From Knoellia koreensis (GTDB lineage: Bacteria > Actinomycetota > Actinomycetes > Actinomycetales > Dermatophilaceae), in the NCBI RefSeq assembly GCF_013041615.1, contig NZ_JABEPQ010000005.1, positions 1 to 64,000 on the forward strand: a stretch of DNA of 64,000 nt. Direction: 5' to 3'. This document shows positions 8,950-18,752 of the stretch, in pieces. The notes beneath the pieces are model-generated. The model saw nothing but the letters and a program-made list of their open reading frames with translations. It had not been told where the DNA came from and made no database searches. The translations under genes were made by a program, and so were the position numbers. How positions within the stretch are numbered: the stretch's first letter is position 1; each line of letters begins with the position of its first letter.

Positions 8950-10215
8950 ATGGTGGAAGGGGCGGGGTACCGCGCGAGAGTCGTTGATCTCGAGCTGCGG
9001 GAGCGGCTCAGCGCCATTGGCGCTGTCCTGATCGAAGGGCCCAAGGCTTGCGGCAAGACCGAGACCGCTACGCAGGCGGCCGCGACGATCTACCGGCTTG
9101 ACGTCGACGCAGCCGCGCGTAGCGCGGCTGCCTACGCTCCGGACGTGCTCTTGGACAGTCCAGCCCCGGTGTTGCTGGATGAGTGGCAGGTCGCCCCCAG
9201 TCTGTGGGATCACGTGCGCCGGGCCGTCGATGATCGCTCACCCGAGAAGGGGCTGTTCATCATGGCGGGGTCGGCCACCCCGCGTGACGACATCAACCGG
9301 CACTCGGGCGCGGGTCGGATCGGCGTCATCCAGATGCGGCCGATGTCCCTCCTGGAGTCCGGGCACTCGTCAGGGGCGGCTTCGTTGGCGGCACTGATGG
9401 ACGGGGACCGCGTACGTGGTCGAGATGCCGGCCTCTCGGTACCCGGCATCATCGACCGCGTCTGCGTTGGTGGCTGGCCGGCCCTGTTAGACGCCACACC
9501 AACCGACGCCGGCCGCTGGCTGCGGGACTACCTCAACCAGATCGTCCTCGTGGACATCCAGGAGCTCGGCACGCGTCGCCGCGACCCGGAGAACATCCGC
9601 CGCCTGCTCGCATCGCTGGCTCGAAACGTCGCCACCTCGGCCAGGGTCACCGCGCTGGCCAAGGATGTCGGCGGCGCGGATGGCCCCGTGGCCAGATCCA
9701 CCGTTGACGGATACCTCGACTCCCTGCACCGATTGCGCCTGGTCGAGAACTCCCCAGCGTGGGCCCCGCACATGCGCTCGGCCACCCCCCTGCAGTCCTC
9801 GCCAACCCGCTACTTCATCGATCCGTCCCTGGCGGTAGCGGCCCTCGGGCAGGGGCCAAAGCAACTCATGGCCGACCTGAACGCGACCGGCTACCTCTTC
9901 GAGAACCTCGTGGTCCGCGACATGCGCGTCTACGCCCAACGAAGTGGCGGAGCAGTGCACCACTGGCGAGACCAGAACCAGAACGAGGTGGACATCATCG
10001 TCACGATGCCCGACGGGCGCTGGGCGGCATTCGAGGTCAAGATGAACCCCGACGACGCCGACAAGGCCGCAGCGACACTCCTGTCCTTCTCCCAGAAGGT
10101 CGACCAGGCCAAAGTCGGCAAACCCGCCGCCATGGGCGTCATCACGACCACGGGCTTCGCGTATCGGAGAGATGACGGCGTCAGCGTCCTGCCGATCGGA
10201 GCGCTCGGACCCTGA
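8950..10215 (+). CDS. AAA_14/DUF4143-family ATPase
   Basis: A 421-residue predicted P-loop ATPase of the AAA_14 plus DUF4143 type. The Walker A motif is GPKACGKT at residues 30-37 and a Walker B-like VLLDEW lies near residue 75. An arginine-finger region with GSATPRDD follows, then the C-terminal DUF4143 half with a nuclease-like ending (NEVDIIV, then AAFEVKM), which resembles a PD-(D/E)xK core. Proteins of this type are scattered in bacterial accessory DNA; their substrate is unknown. I prefer the ATG at 8,950, nine bases from a GAAGG site, over the GTG at 8,941. It lies between the Rhs locus and the tRNA-Lys scar, so it probably belongs to the mobile segment. Confidence 0.85.
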   Translation: MVEGAGYRARVVDLELRERLSAIGAVLIEGPKACGKTETATQAAATIYRLDVDAAARSAAAYAPDVLLDSPAPVLLDEWQVAPSLWDHVRRAVDDRSPEKGLFIMAGSATPRDDINRHSGAGRIGVIQMRPMSLLESGHSSGAASLAALMDGDRVRGRDAGLSVPGIIDRVCVGGWPALLDATPTDAGRWLRDYLNQIVLVDIQELGTRRRDPENIRRLLASLARNVATSARVTALAKDVGGADGPVARSTVDGYLDSLHRLRLVENSPAWAPHMRSATPLQSSPTRYFIDPSLAVAALGQGPKQLMADLNATGYLFENLVVRDMRVYAQRSGGAVHHWRDQNQNEVDIIVTMPDGRWAAFEVKMNPDDADKAAATLLSFSQKVDQAKVGKPAAMGVITTTGFAYRRDDGVSVLPIGALGP

Positions 10216-10420
10216 GGGGGCCCGGTCAATCCGCTGCGGCTGGATGGCTGTCGACCCCCATCGACCGCAAGAGCCCACAACCGACCCCCTGACGATGAAG
10301 GGAGCGGTGCAGATGTGGTGCAGTTGCTGGGGCTTCTACCCGAGCAGGCAACGACGTACGCTGGGCGTACTTGAGCACAACTAGCGACCGCACGAGTCCG
10401 CCTGAGACTGGGTCCTGAGA

Positions 10421-10463
10421 CCTTTTAATCCGTAGGTTGTGGGTTCGAGTCCCACGGGGCCCA
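10421..10463 (+). other. Orphan 3' half of tRNA-Lys(UUU): putative attachment site
   Basis: From the anticodon loop onward this is a good tRNA-Lys(UUU) 3' half: loop CTTTTAA, 3' anticodon strand TCCGT, a T arm with GTGGG-TTCGAGT-CCCAC, acceptor strand GGGGCCC, discriminator A, then CC. The sequence 5' of the loop (TGAGAC and upstream) does not pair with these strands and has no D arm, so this is not a functional tRNA. A tRNA fragment beginning exactly at the anticodon loop is the usual product of tyrosine-recombinase integration, with the intact tRNA at the other end of the element. Here that would place the intact gene left of the window and the element to the left of this point. The 10,216-10,420 stretch before it has only the small dyad GTACGC-TGG-GCGTAC at 10,356-10,370. 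Confidence 0.75.
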
Positions 10464-10557
10464 CCGTCTCGCTGTATGACTCCGCCTGATGCTTGACGCT
10501 GAGCCTCGGCTGATTCCTGACAGTGTTCGGCCCCATGGTTGCGATGGCGCCGCCGCA

Positions 10558-11157
10558 TCATCGGCGCGCTGGCCGGATCCCCCGGACGCCGGCCAACCAC
10601 GCGGTCAGGACTGCGCGAACGTCGGGCGCGGGACCGCGCCGCTCGGCACCCGACACCGCGTCGAAGGCCAGACCGTTGAGCAGGCCCACCAGGTCGGCTG
10701 CCCGAGCCTGCGCATCGGGGACCCCGAGCGTCTCCAGCAGCTCCCGTCCCTGCTCGTAGAGATGCGCGCGCGCTGGGGAGGCGATGGTGAGCAGCTCGTG
10801 CAGCTCCGGGTCGGCAGCAAGCTCGAGGGTGAGGGCAAACCTGGCCCGGGTTTCCGGGCCCCGGGCCACGACCGCGTCGAAGAGCTCGGTGAGCAGGTCG
10901 ACTGCGCCCTTGACGGATGTCGGGCGACGCCGGCGGCCCGAGGGCCGGTCTACGTCGACCACGGACAGCTGGGCCAGGCGGTCGACCACGAGGGCCACGA
11001 GGTCGCGCCGGGTCCGGGCGTGGTTCGAGGTCGTCCCGAGGGGAAGTCCGAGCTCTCGATCGACCGCGCGGTGGGTGAGGCCCCGCACCCCGTCCCTGCT
11101 GATGACCGCGACTGCCGCGTCGGCGATGGCGGTGCTGCGGTCCACGGTGGCGGTCAT
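10558..11157 (-). CDS. TetR-family transcriptional repressor
   Basis: A 199-residue regulator with the N-terminal TetR HTH (ADAAVAVISRDGVRGLTHRA, then LGLPLGTTSNHARTRRDLVA) and a helical ligand-binding C-terminal domain. Two adjacent ATGs exist; the second, at 11,157, has the better spacing from AAGGGAG. It is divergent from the flavin monooxygenase operon, and a large perfect dyad fills the shared promoter region, so autorepression together with control of the operon is very likely. The inducer is unknown. Confidence 0.9.
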   Translation of the reverse strand: MTATVDRSTAIADAAVAVISRDGVRGLTHRAVDRELGLPLGTTSNHARTRRDLVALVVDRLAQLSVVDVDRPSGRRRRPTSVKGAVDLLTELFDAVVARGPETRARFALTLELAADPELHELLTIASPARAHLYEQGRELLETLGVPDAQARAADLVGLLNGLAFDAVSGAERRGPAPDVRAVLTAWLAGVRGIRPARR

Positions 11158-11181
11158 CATCGGCTCCCTTGATCACACTCC

Positions 11182-11219
11182 TACTACATCTGTAGTGTAG
11201 TGGAACTACAGATGTAGTA
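11182..11219. promoter_or_regulatory. TetR operator: 15-bp perfect inverted repeat
   Basis: TACTACATCTGTAGT (11,182-11,196) and its exact reverse complement (11,205-11,219) are separated by eight bases. Each arm contains the smaller dyad CTACA-NN-TGTAG, so the site may be two stacked operators binding two dimers. It lies between the divergent TetR and monooxygenase genes, 18 bases before the monooxygenase start. Confidence 0.85.
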
Positions 11220-11237
11220 CACGCCCCAGGAGATCCC

Positions 11238-12731
11238 ATGGACACCGAAATTCTCATCGTCGGAGCCGGCCCCACCGGGCTGTTGCTCGCCGGCGACCTG
11301 GCCCGGGCCGGCGTCGACGTCACCGTCGTCGACCGCCACCCCGGCGAGTCACCACTGACCCGAGCCTTCGCGGTGCACGCCCGCACGCTGGAGATGCTCG
11401 ACGCCCGCGGCTGTGCCGATGCGGTCATCGCCACCGGAACCCCGCTGTCCAAATTCCGGCTGCTCGGGTCGATCGACGCCGACCTGTCGGTCCTTCCTTC
11501 GCGCTACAACTACGTGCTCATCACGCCGCAGTACAACGTCGGGAACGTGCTCGCGCGCCGAGCCGCCGACCTCGGCGTGACCATCCGACGTCCCGTCGAC
11601 GTCGTGGGCCTGACCCACCACGGACCGACGTCCGACGTCACCGCCTCCGACGGGGTCACCGTCAGGATCCGTGAAGGCCTCGGCAGCGAGGACACCATCT
11701 CGGCCCGATGGGTGGTGGGGGCGGACGGTCACCACAGCACGGTTCGCCGGGCCGTCGGCATCGACTTCCCCGGCGAGTCGATCGTTCAGTCGCTCGTCCT
11801 GGCCGACGTGCGCATGACCGAGCCCCCCGCGGACGTCCTGACCACCAACGGCAACCGCCACGGCTTCTGCTTCGTCGTCCCGTTCGGCGACGGCTGGTAC
11901 CGCGTCATCACGCGCGACCAGTCGGTCGACCTGCCCGACACCGCCCCGGTCGAGCTCGAGGAGGTCAGGCGCACCGCCAGGGCGGTCTTCGGCACAGACT
12001 TCGGGATGCACGACCCCCGGTGGCTCTCCAGGTTCCACTCCGAGGAACGTCAGGCCACGGCATACCGGCGTGGCAGGGTCCTGCTCGCCGGTGACGCCGC
12101 CCACGTCCACTCGCCCGCCGGCGGCATGGGCATGAACACGGGCCTGCAGGACGCCGCCAACCTGGGCTGGAAGCTGGCCGCGGTCGCGAACGGCTGGGCG
12201 CACGAGGACCTGCTGGACAGCTACGAGGCCGAACGTCACCCGGTCGGCGAGCTCGCGCTCAAGGTCAGCGGCGGCCTCGTGCGCGGGGGCGCGGCCGGCT
12301 CCGCACTGTCACGGGCCCTGCGCGGGCTCGCGCTGCGCGGGGTGCTCGCCCTGCCTCCCGTGCGGGACAAGGCGCTCGGGGTGGTCAGCGGCCTGGGGCT
12401 GCGGTACCACCCGCCAGTGGGCGCCTCACGGGACGCGGGCCTGCGGGCGGAGTCCATACCCGGCATCGACGGCCACGAGCTCGCCGTGGCACTGCGCGGC
12501 GGACGCTTCGTCCTGGTCCTGCCGGAGGTCACCGCCGCCGACTTCCTGACGCCACCGGGCGGCGGGCCCGAGATCGAACGCGTGACTGGCCAGGTGTCCC
12601 GATGGGTGCTGGTCCGCCCGGACGGCTACGTCGCCGCCGCGGGCCGCAGCGACGCCGAGCTGTCACACTCGCTTGCCTCACTGGGCCTGGCCGGCGCGCG
12701 GTCGGCAGCACGGCAGGTTCACGCACTGTGA
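11238..12731 (+). CDS. FAD-dependent aromatic-type monooxygenase
   Basis: A 497-residue class A flavoprotein monooxygenase of the PheA/TfdB/Rox fold. It has GAGPTG for FAD binding at residues 9-14, the WVVGADGHHS motif near residue 157 (NAD(P)H and FAD contact), and the GDAAHVHSPAGGMGMN flavin motif near residue 282, with a thioredoxin-like C-terminal region. Such enzymes hydroxylate phenols or polyketide and rifamycin-type aromatics using NAD(P)H and oxygen. The substrate cannot be read from sequence. It is first in a run of five genes joined by four-base overlaps, divergent from a TetR repressor, which suggests induction by its substrate. Confidence 0.9.
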   Translation: MDTEILIVGAGPTGLLLAGDLARAGVDVTVVDRHPGESPLTRAFAVHARTLEMLDARGCADAVIATGTPLSKFRLLGSIDADLSVLPSRYNYVLITPQYNVGNVLARRAADLGVTIRRPVDVVGLTHHGPTSDVTASDGVTVRIREGLGSEDTISARWVVGADGHHSTVRRAVGIDFPGESIVQSLVLADVRMTEPPADVLTTNGNRHGFCFVVPFGDGWYRVITRDQSVDLPDTAPVELEEVRRTARAVFGTDFGMHDPRWLSRFHSEERQATAYRRGRVLLAGDAAHVHSPAGGMGMNTGLQDAANLGWKLAAVANGWAHEDLLDSYEAERHPVGELALKVSGGLVRGGAAGSALSRALRGLALRGVLALPPVRDKALGVVSGLGLRYHPPVGASRDAGLRAESIPGIDGHELAVALRGGRFVLVLPEVTAADFLTPPGGGPEIERVTGQVSRWVLVRPDGYVAAAGRSDAELSHSLASLGLAGARSAARQVHAL

Positions 12732-13741
12732 CCCGCTCCCCCTACCCCCAGCCCCTCGTCCCGCGGATCCGGGCGCGCTGGGAACGTCACGACAATCGCT
12801 TCGCACCCGTGAACGGGGACGAGCACGTGCGGGTGCTGTTCGACGGCGGCAGCTGGCTGGAGGGGCCTTTGTGGTCCGGCGCCTGGCGCAGCGTCCTCGC
12901 CAGCGACATCCCCAACGACCAGGTCATCCGGTGGGACGAGACCACGGGCACCGTCGGTGTTTGGCGGGCGCCCGCCGGCCACGCCAACGGTCGCACCATG
13001 GACCGCTCGGGCCGCGTCATCACCTGCGAACAGGGCACCCGTGCCGTAACCCGGCTCGAGCACGACGGAACCCTGACCACCCTCGCCGAGGCATGGGAAG
13101 GGCACCGCCTCAACAGCCCCAACGACGTGGTCGAACGCTCCGATGGCACGGTGTGGTTCACCGACCCCAGCTACGGAATCGACAGCGACTACGAGGGCCA
13201 CCGTGGGAGGTCCGAGACCGACGGCTGCCACGTCTACCGCATCGATCACGACGGCGTCGTGGTGCGGGTCGCAGACGACTTCACCAAGCCCAACGGGCTG
13301 GCCTTCTCCGCCGACGAACGCACCCTCTACGTCGTAGACACCACCCGCAAGCTGTTGCGCTCCTTCGAGGTCGACCGAGCTGGAAACCTCAGCAATCCAA
13401 GGGATCTCGCCACCTGCGACGCCGGGTCCTTCGACGGTGTGCGGGTCGACGAGCTGGGACGTCTGTGGGTCGCCGCCCACGACGGGATCCACGTGTTCGA
13501 CCCCGACGGGACCCTGCTCGGGAAGCTCCTGCTGCCCGAGATCTGCTCGAACCTCACCTTCGGCGGTCCGAAGCGCAACGTCCTGTACATCACTGCCAGC
13601 AACCTCTTGCTGGCGATCCGCCTCAACCTCAGTGGGCTTCACCTGTCCCCGTATGCCGCGGGACGTGGCCCCCTCATGGGGCCGGGTCTGGGCAGTGCAC
13701 ACACCCCTCCTGCCGCCGGGCCCATGGTGGACATCCCGTGA
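12728..13741 (+). CDS. SMP-30/gluconolactonase-like protein
   Basis: A 337-residue six-bladed beta-propeller of the SMP-30/LRE family. It has the EGPLW entry motif (metal-binding Glu), a conserved PND motif in RLNSPNDVVE, the TDPSYG blade and the TKPNGLAFS Asn site, all typical of metal-dependent lactonases. The GTG start overlaps the preceding stop (GTGA), indicating translational coupling to the monooxygenase. A lactonase next to a flavin monooxygenase would fit opening of a lactone or ester formed upstream; this is inference. Confidence 0.85.
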   Translation: MTRSPYPQPLVPRIRARWERHDNRFAPVNGDEHVRVLFDGGSWLEGPLWSGAWRSVLASDIPNDQVIRWDETTGTVGVWRAPAGHANGRTMDRSGRVITCEQGTRAVTRLEHDGTLTTLAEAWEGHRLNSPNDVVERSDGTVWFTDPSYGIDSDYEGHRGRSETDGCHVYRIDHDGVVVRVADDFTKPNGLAFSADERTLYVVDTTRKLLRSFEVDRAGNLSNPRDLATCDAGSFDGVRVDELGRLWVAAHDGIHVFDPDGTLLGKLLLPEICSNLTFGGPKRNVLYITASNLLLAIRLNLSGLHLSPYAAGRGPLMGPGLGSAHTPPAAGPMVDIP

Positions 13742-15036
13742 CCGGCCGCCTGGTCCAGACCGGGTTCGTCACGCTCTGCGTGCTCCTCGCCTGGCGACCA
13801 CCGCGGCCGCGCCGATCGGCGCCGTGGCGCCTCAGCTACGGCCTGACCTTCCTGGTCAACGAGCAGCCGCTGTGGGGGTTGGTGTGGCTGCTGTCCGTCG
13901 GCCTCCCGGTGCTGACCAGTGCGACGAGGTGGGGCCCACTGTGGCTGACCGCGGCGGTGCTCACAGCAGCCGCGACCGTGGGGCTCGCCGTGCTGGGTCT
14001 GCGGGCGCGCACTGCCCGGCCAACCTTGGCCCTGGCGCTCCAGCACGAACTGGCCCTACCCGACGCGAAGCAGGCGCACACCCCGGTGCAGTGGCTTCGC
14101 GTGCTGGTCTTGCCCTTCGTTTCGTACCGCCCCGGCGTCCGCCGGCTCCGCAACCTGCGCTACGGACCGGGCGGGCGCGGAAACCTGCTCGACCTCTACC
14201 AGGACCGTCGAGCCCCACAGGCACCTACACCCCTGATCGTCTACATCCACGGCGGCGCCTTCCGCTTCGGCAGCAAACGGCTGGGCGGCAGGCCCCTGCT
14301 CTACCACCTCGCCCGTAGGGGCTGGACCTGCGCCAGCATCAGCTACCGGCCCCGCACGAACTACGACGGCCAGCTAGCCGACGTGAAGAAAGCCATCGCT
14401 TGGCTGCGCGCCCGTGCCGCCGACCTCAGCATCGACACCACGACCGTCGTGATCGTCGGCAGCTCAGCCGGCGCTCACCTCGCAGCCACGGCAGCATTGA
14501 CCGCCAGCGACCCTGAGTACCAAAGGGGATTCGAGTCCGCCGACACCTCTGTGGACGCCATGATCGGGTTGTACGGGTACTACGGCCCCGCAGGTGGGAG
14601 CGGGCGCACCTCATCCGCCGCGGCCGCCGTCTCCGCAGCGGCGCCACCCATGCTGCTCATCCACGGCGCAATCGACACCCTCGTCCTTCCCGCTGAGGCC
14701 CGGTCGTTTGCCCAAACCGCGCGAACGACCGGCAACGCCCCGGTGGTGTATGCCGAGCTCCCAGGGACCCAACACGGATTCGACCTGTTCAACTCCGTGC
14801 GCCTGCACGCAGTCCTCGACGCCATCGACACGTTCACCACCTGGGTCCGTGACACGCAGAGCGATCGCACGCCTTGGGCCAGCGGTGCGAGCTCGACCAT
14901 CTCCGGCTCACGTCCAGAGACGGCGAAAGTGCACGGGTTACATGGGCGTATGAGGCCGCGGCGGTCCGATCCGGCGCGCGCCTTCAGCACTCAGTGGCCC
15001 GAAGGGCGGGGCCCGGGTGCGAGACTGGGCGGGTGA
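13738..15036 (+). CDS. Membrane-anchored alpha/beta hydrolase
   Basis: A 432-residue protein. The N-terminal ~110 residues hold three to four hydrophobic helices (FVTLCVLLAW, the NEQPLWGLVWLLSVGLPVL segment, the AAVLTAAATVGLAVLG segment). An HSL/BD-FAE-type esterase domain follows: oxyanion HGG in VYIHGGAFRFGS, nucleophile Ser in GSSAG, acid in GAIDTLV and His in TQHGFD. Coupled to the lactonase gene by GTGA. The last ~60 residues after TWVRDTQ are low-complexity, extend past the normal family end, and overlap the repeat-like sequence at 14,982, so they may be a late extension. It probably acts on an ester or lactone product of the two preceding enzymes. Confidence 0.85.
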   Translation: MTGRLVQTGFVTLCVLLAWRPPRPRRSAPWRLSYGLTFLVNEQPLWGLVWLLSVGLPVLTSATRWGPLWLTAAVLTAAATVGLAVLGLRARTARPTLALALQHELALPDAKQAHTPVQWLRVLVLPFVSYRPGVRRLRNLRYGPGGRGNLLDLYQDRRAPQAPTPLIVYIHGGAFRFGSKRLGGRPLLYHLARRGWTCASISYRPRTNYDGQLADVKKAIAWLRARAADLSIDTTTVVIVGSSAGAHLAATAALTASDPEYQRGFESADTSVDAMIGLYGYYGPAGGSGRTSSAAAAVSAAAPPMLLIHGAIDTLVLPAEARSFAQTARTTGNAPVVYAELPGTQHGFDLFNSVRLHAVLDAIDTFTTWVRDTQSDRTPWASGASSTISGSRPETAKVHGLHGRMRPRRSDPARAFSTQWPEGRGPGARLGG

Positions 15037-16022
15037 GCAACGTCGAGGTCGACCCGCAGGAGACGATGCTGCCCGGCCACGAGCCGCCCTGCGAGGGCCT
15101 CGAGGTGCTCGAACCGCGCGACGTGCCGCTGGGTGGGCCGCGCGCGATGACGGTGCGCCGCACCCTCCCCCAGAAGCAGCGCTCCCTCATCGGCGCCTGG
15201 TGCTTCGCCGACCACTACGGACCCGACGACGTCAGCAGCTCCGGCGGCATGGACGTCCCTCCGCACCCGCACATCGGCCTGCAGACGGTGAGCTGGCTGT
15301 TCACCGGCGAGATCGAGCACCGCGACACCCTTGGCACCCACGAGCTGGTCCGCCCCGGCGAGGTGAACCTCATGACCGGCGGCTACGGCATCGCGCACTC
15401 GGAGGTCTCTACCCCCGACACCACCACCCTGCACGGAGCGCAGCTCTGGGTTGCCCTTCCTGAGGCAAACCGCAACGCCCCCAAGGCGTTTCAGCACCAC
15501 GCGCCCACGCCATTGCGGGTGGATGGCGCCACCGTCTCGGTGTTCCTCGGCTCGCTCGCCGGCGACACCTCCCCCGTCGAGACGTTCACCCCGCTGCTCG
15601 GCGCCGAGGTGACCGTCGACGCCGGCGCCACGACCACGCTCGAGCTCGACCCGGCATACGAGCACGGCATCCTCGTCGACAGCGACGGCGTGACGGTGAA
15701 CGGCCACGCGGTCGGCCCCGGCGCCATGGCCTACCTCCCGGTGGGCGTCCCCACGCTCACCCTGAGAGCGGGTGACCGACCCGGACGGGTCCTCGTCCTC
15801 GGTGGTGAGCCGTTCGAGGAGGACATCGTCATGTGGTGGAACTTCGTGGGCCGCAGCCACGAGGACATCGCGACCGCGCGCGAGGAGTGGATGGCGCACT
15901 CCGAGCGCTTCGGCGAGGTCGAGGGGTATGCCGGGGACGTCCAGCACCTGCCCGCGCCCGCCTTGCCGGGTGTGCGAATTCGTCCGCGCACCAAGCCTTC
16001 TGGGCAAACTTCGGGGTCGTGA
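15033..16022 (+). CDS. Pirin-family bicupin protein
   Basis: A 329-residue pirin. The N-terminal cupin has the metal ligands in PPHPH (His78, His80) and AHSE (His122, Glu124), as in quercetinase-active pirins; the C-terminal cupin lacks them. Starting at the GTG that overlaps the preceding stop gives a start close to the conserved region. Bacterial pirins act as quercetin 2,3-dioxygenases or as redox-responsive regulators, so the name does not fix the role. An alternative is that the pirin and next gene form their own unit, because the overlap may depend on the unusual tail of the hydrolase. Confidence 0.88.
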   Translation: MSNVEVDPQETMLPGHEPPCEGLEVLEPRDVPLGGPRAMTVRRTLPQKQRSLIGAWCFADHYGPDDVSSSGGMDVPPHPHIGLQTVSWLFTGEIEHRDTLGTHELVRPGEVNLMTGGYGIAHSEVSTPDTTTLHGAQLWVALPEANRNAPKAFQHHAPTPLRVDGATVSVFLGSLAGDTSPVETFTPLLGAEVTVDAGATTTLELDPAYEHGILVDSDGVTVNGHAVGPGAMAYLPVGVPTLTLRAGDRPGRVLVLGGEPFEEDIVMWWNFVGRSHEDIATAREEWMAHSERFGEVEGYAGDVQHLPAPALPGVRIRPRTKPSGQTSGS

Positions 16023-16960
16023 GGCGCTTCTCGCGCCGGGTTGTCGTCGGCGTTGCGGCGGCTGCCCTGGTTCTCCTGTGGGGTGCCGCAGCGTATGCCA
16101 CGACTCCCCGCACCGTGGGCCTCGAGGCGCAGTGGGCCACGGACAAGCTCGACGGCAGGGTCGTCGGCGTCACCCTCCTCAGTGGGGACCACACTGCGCT
16201 GGACCTCGTCACCGGCAAGCGCATCACGCTCGGGTCCGCCAGCGGTGGAACTCCCTACGCGGGCAACGGAATCCTGGTGATCGTGCGCGAAGCACGAGTC
16301 GACGCGGCAACGCTCGACGCGACCTCCCGCTGGTCGTGGGAGGCACCGATCGGGTCCCGGGTCACCCCTCTCGCCTCCCGGTCCGGATCCACCGTCCTCG
16401 GCGTCTGCCCGGGCAGCGGCAACCCCACCACGTGCACAGCGATCGGCTTGGACTCCAAGGGCAAGGAGGCTTGGCGAATCCAGGCGTCGGCCCCCGTCGA
16501 GGCACCGAGGTCGGGACAACTCCCCGCGGTGCTGGCGAGCCCCGTGCCCGGTGGAGGCGTGCTCGTCACCGATCCCGTCACCGGGCGCCAGACCCTCCAG
16601 CCCGGGAAGGTGGCAGCGACGGCACCGGACGGCACCGTCCTCATCACCGTCGAGCAGGGCGGCAAGTGCGTCCTCTCGCGCTTCACCGACGCCGACCCAG
16701 CGAGCACGCAGGTCCTGGACCAGTGCCCGGCCGACCCGGTGGCGAGCGACGTGCGGGCGACGAGCACGCGGCATACGACTCCTCTCAACCCGCTGCGGTG
16801 GGGGCGCCCGACGACCGTCCTCGGCGTCGAGCTCGCCTCCGGCAAGGAGCTCGGACAGGTCGCCGGCGCCGGCCGACTCCAGCCACTTCTCGTCACCCGC
16901 GACGCGGTCGTGGTGCGCACCGACGACGAGATCGTGCGTTACGCCATCCCCCGCGCGTAG
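16019..16960 (+). CDS. Secreted or membrane-anchored PQQ-like beta-propeller protein
   Basis: A 313-residue protein beginning RRFSRRVVVGVAAAALVLLWG, a signal anchor or signal peptide, followed by repeated beta blades with GVTLLSG, DLVTGKRI, GILVIVRE and VELASGKEL, the pattern of PQQ-like/WD-type propellers. No catalytic residues are recognisable. The GTG start overlaps the pirin stop as GTGA. Role unknown; probably an extracytoplasmic binding protein. Confidence 0.7.
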   Translation: MRRFSRRVVVGVAAAALVLLWGAAAYATTPRTVGLEAQWATDKLDGRVVGVTLLSGDHTALDLVTGKRITLGSASGGTPYAGNGILVIVREARVDAATLDATSRWSWEAPIGSRVTPLASRSGSTVLGVCPGSGNPTTCTAIGLDSKGKEAWRIQASAPVEAPRSGQLPAVLASPVPGGGVLVTDPVTGRQTLQPGKVAATAPDGTVLITVEQGGKCVLSRFTDADPASTQVLDQCPADPVASDVRATSTRHTTPLNPLRWGRPTTVLGVELASGKELGQVAGAGRLQPLLVTRDAVVVRTDDEIVRYAIPRA

Positions 16961-16964
16961 CCAT

Positions 16965-17025
16965 AACCCTCGTGGCGCGGCTTACGTCGGGTTGGTAGGC
17001 CGACATTTGCCGCGCAACGAGGGTT
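16965..17025. terminator. Stem-loop terminator after the PQQ-like gene
   Basis: AACCCTCGTGGCGCGGC (16,965-16,981) pairs with GCCGCGCAACGAGGGTT (17,009-17,025), 16 of 17 positions, followed by TT. The loop contains a second small stem (TCGG/CCGA). It sits directly after the stop codon of the five-gene run. Confidence 0.75.
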
Positions 17026-17054
17026 TTGCAGAGCAGGTGCGCGAGGATGGGGAA

Positions 17055-17267
17055 ATGTCGACCAACCCAGAGCGTCCGCGCCGCTCCGGAGCCGCCACGT
17101 TCATCCCGCTCGTCGTGGGCGTGTGCGCCACGCTGCTGCTCCGGTTCGCCTTCGAGGCGCTGTTCCCGGACGTGTCGGTGTGGATCGCGTTCATCGTCGC
17201 CGTCGTCGGCGGCGCCATCGCCTACACGCTCGCCGAGCGCGCCTACGCTCGCCGCGACCGGGGCTGA
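17055..17267 (+). CDS. Small two-helix membrane protein
   Basis: A 70-residue protein with two transmembrane helices (FIPLVVGVCATLLLRFAF and VWIAFIVAVVGGAIAYTLA) joined by a short loop, and a basic C-terminus RAYARRDRG. The ATG follows GAGGATGGGG. Small proteins like this are common beside guaB1-type genes in actinobacteria, but I do not know a function. Confidence 0.75.
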   Translation: MSTNPERPRRSGAATFIPLVVGVCATLLLRFAFEALFPDVSVWIAFIVAVVGGAIAYTLAERAYARRDRG

Positions 17268-18734
<1,467 letters not shown>

Positions 18735-18752
18735 GACGGCGGGGTATGCCGC

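Noticed and set aside
10421-10463. Functional tRNA-Lys
   Set aside because: Only the 3' half exists; no D arm and no paired 5' anticodon or acceptor strand.
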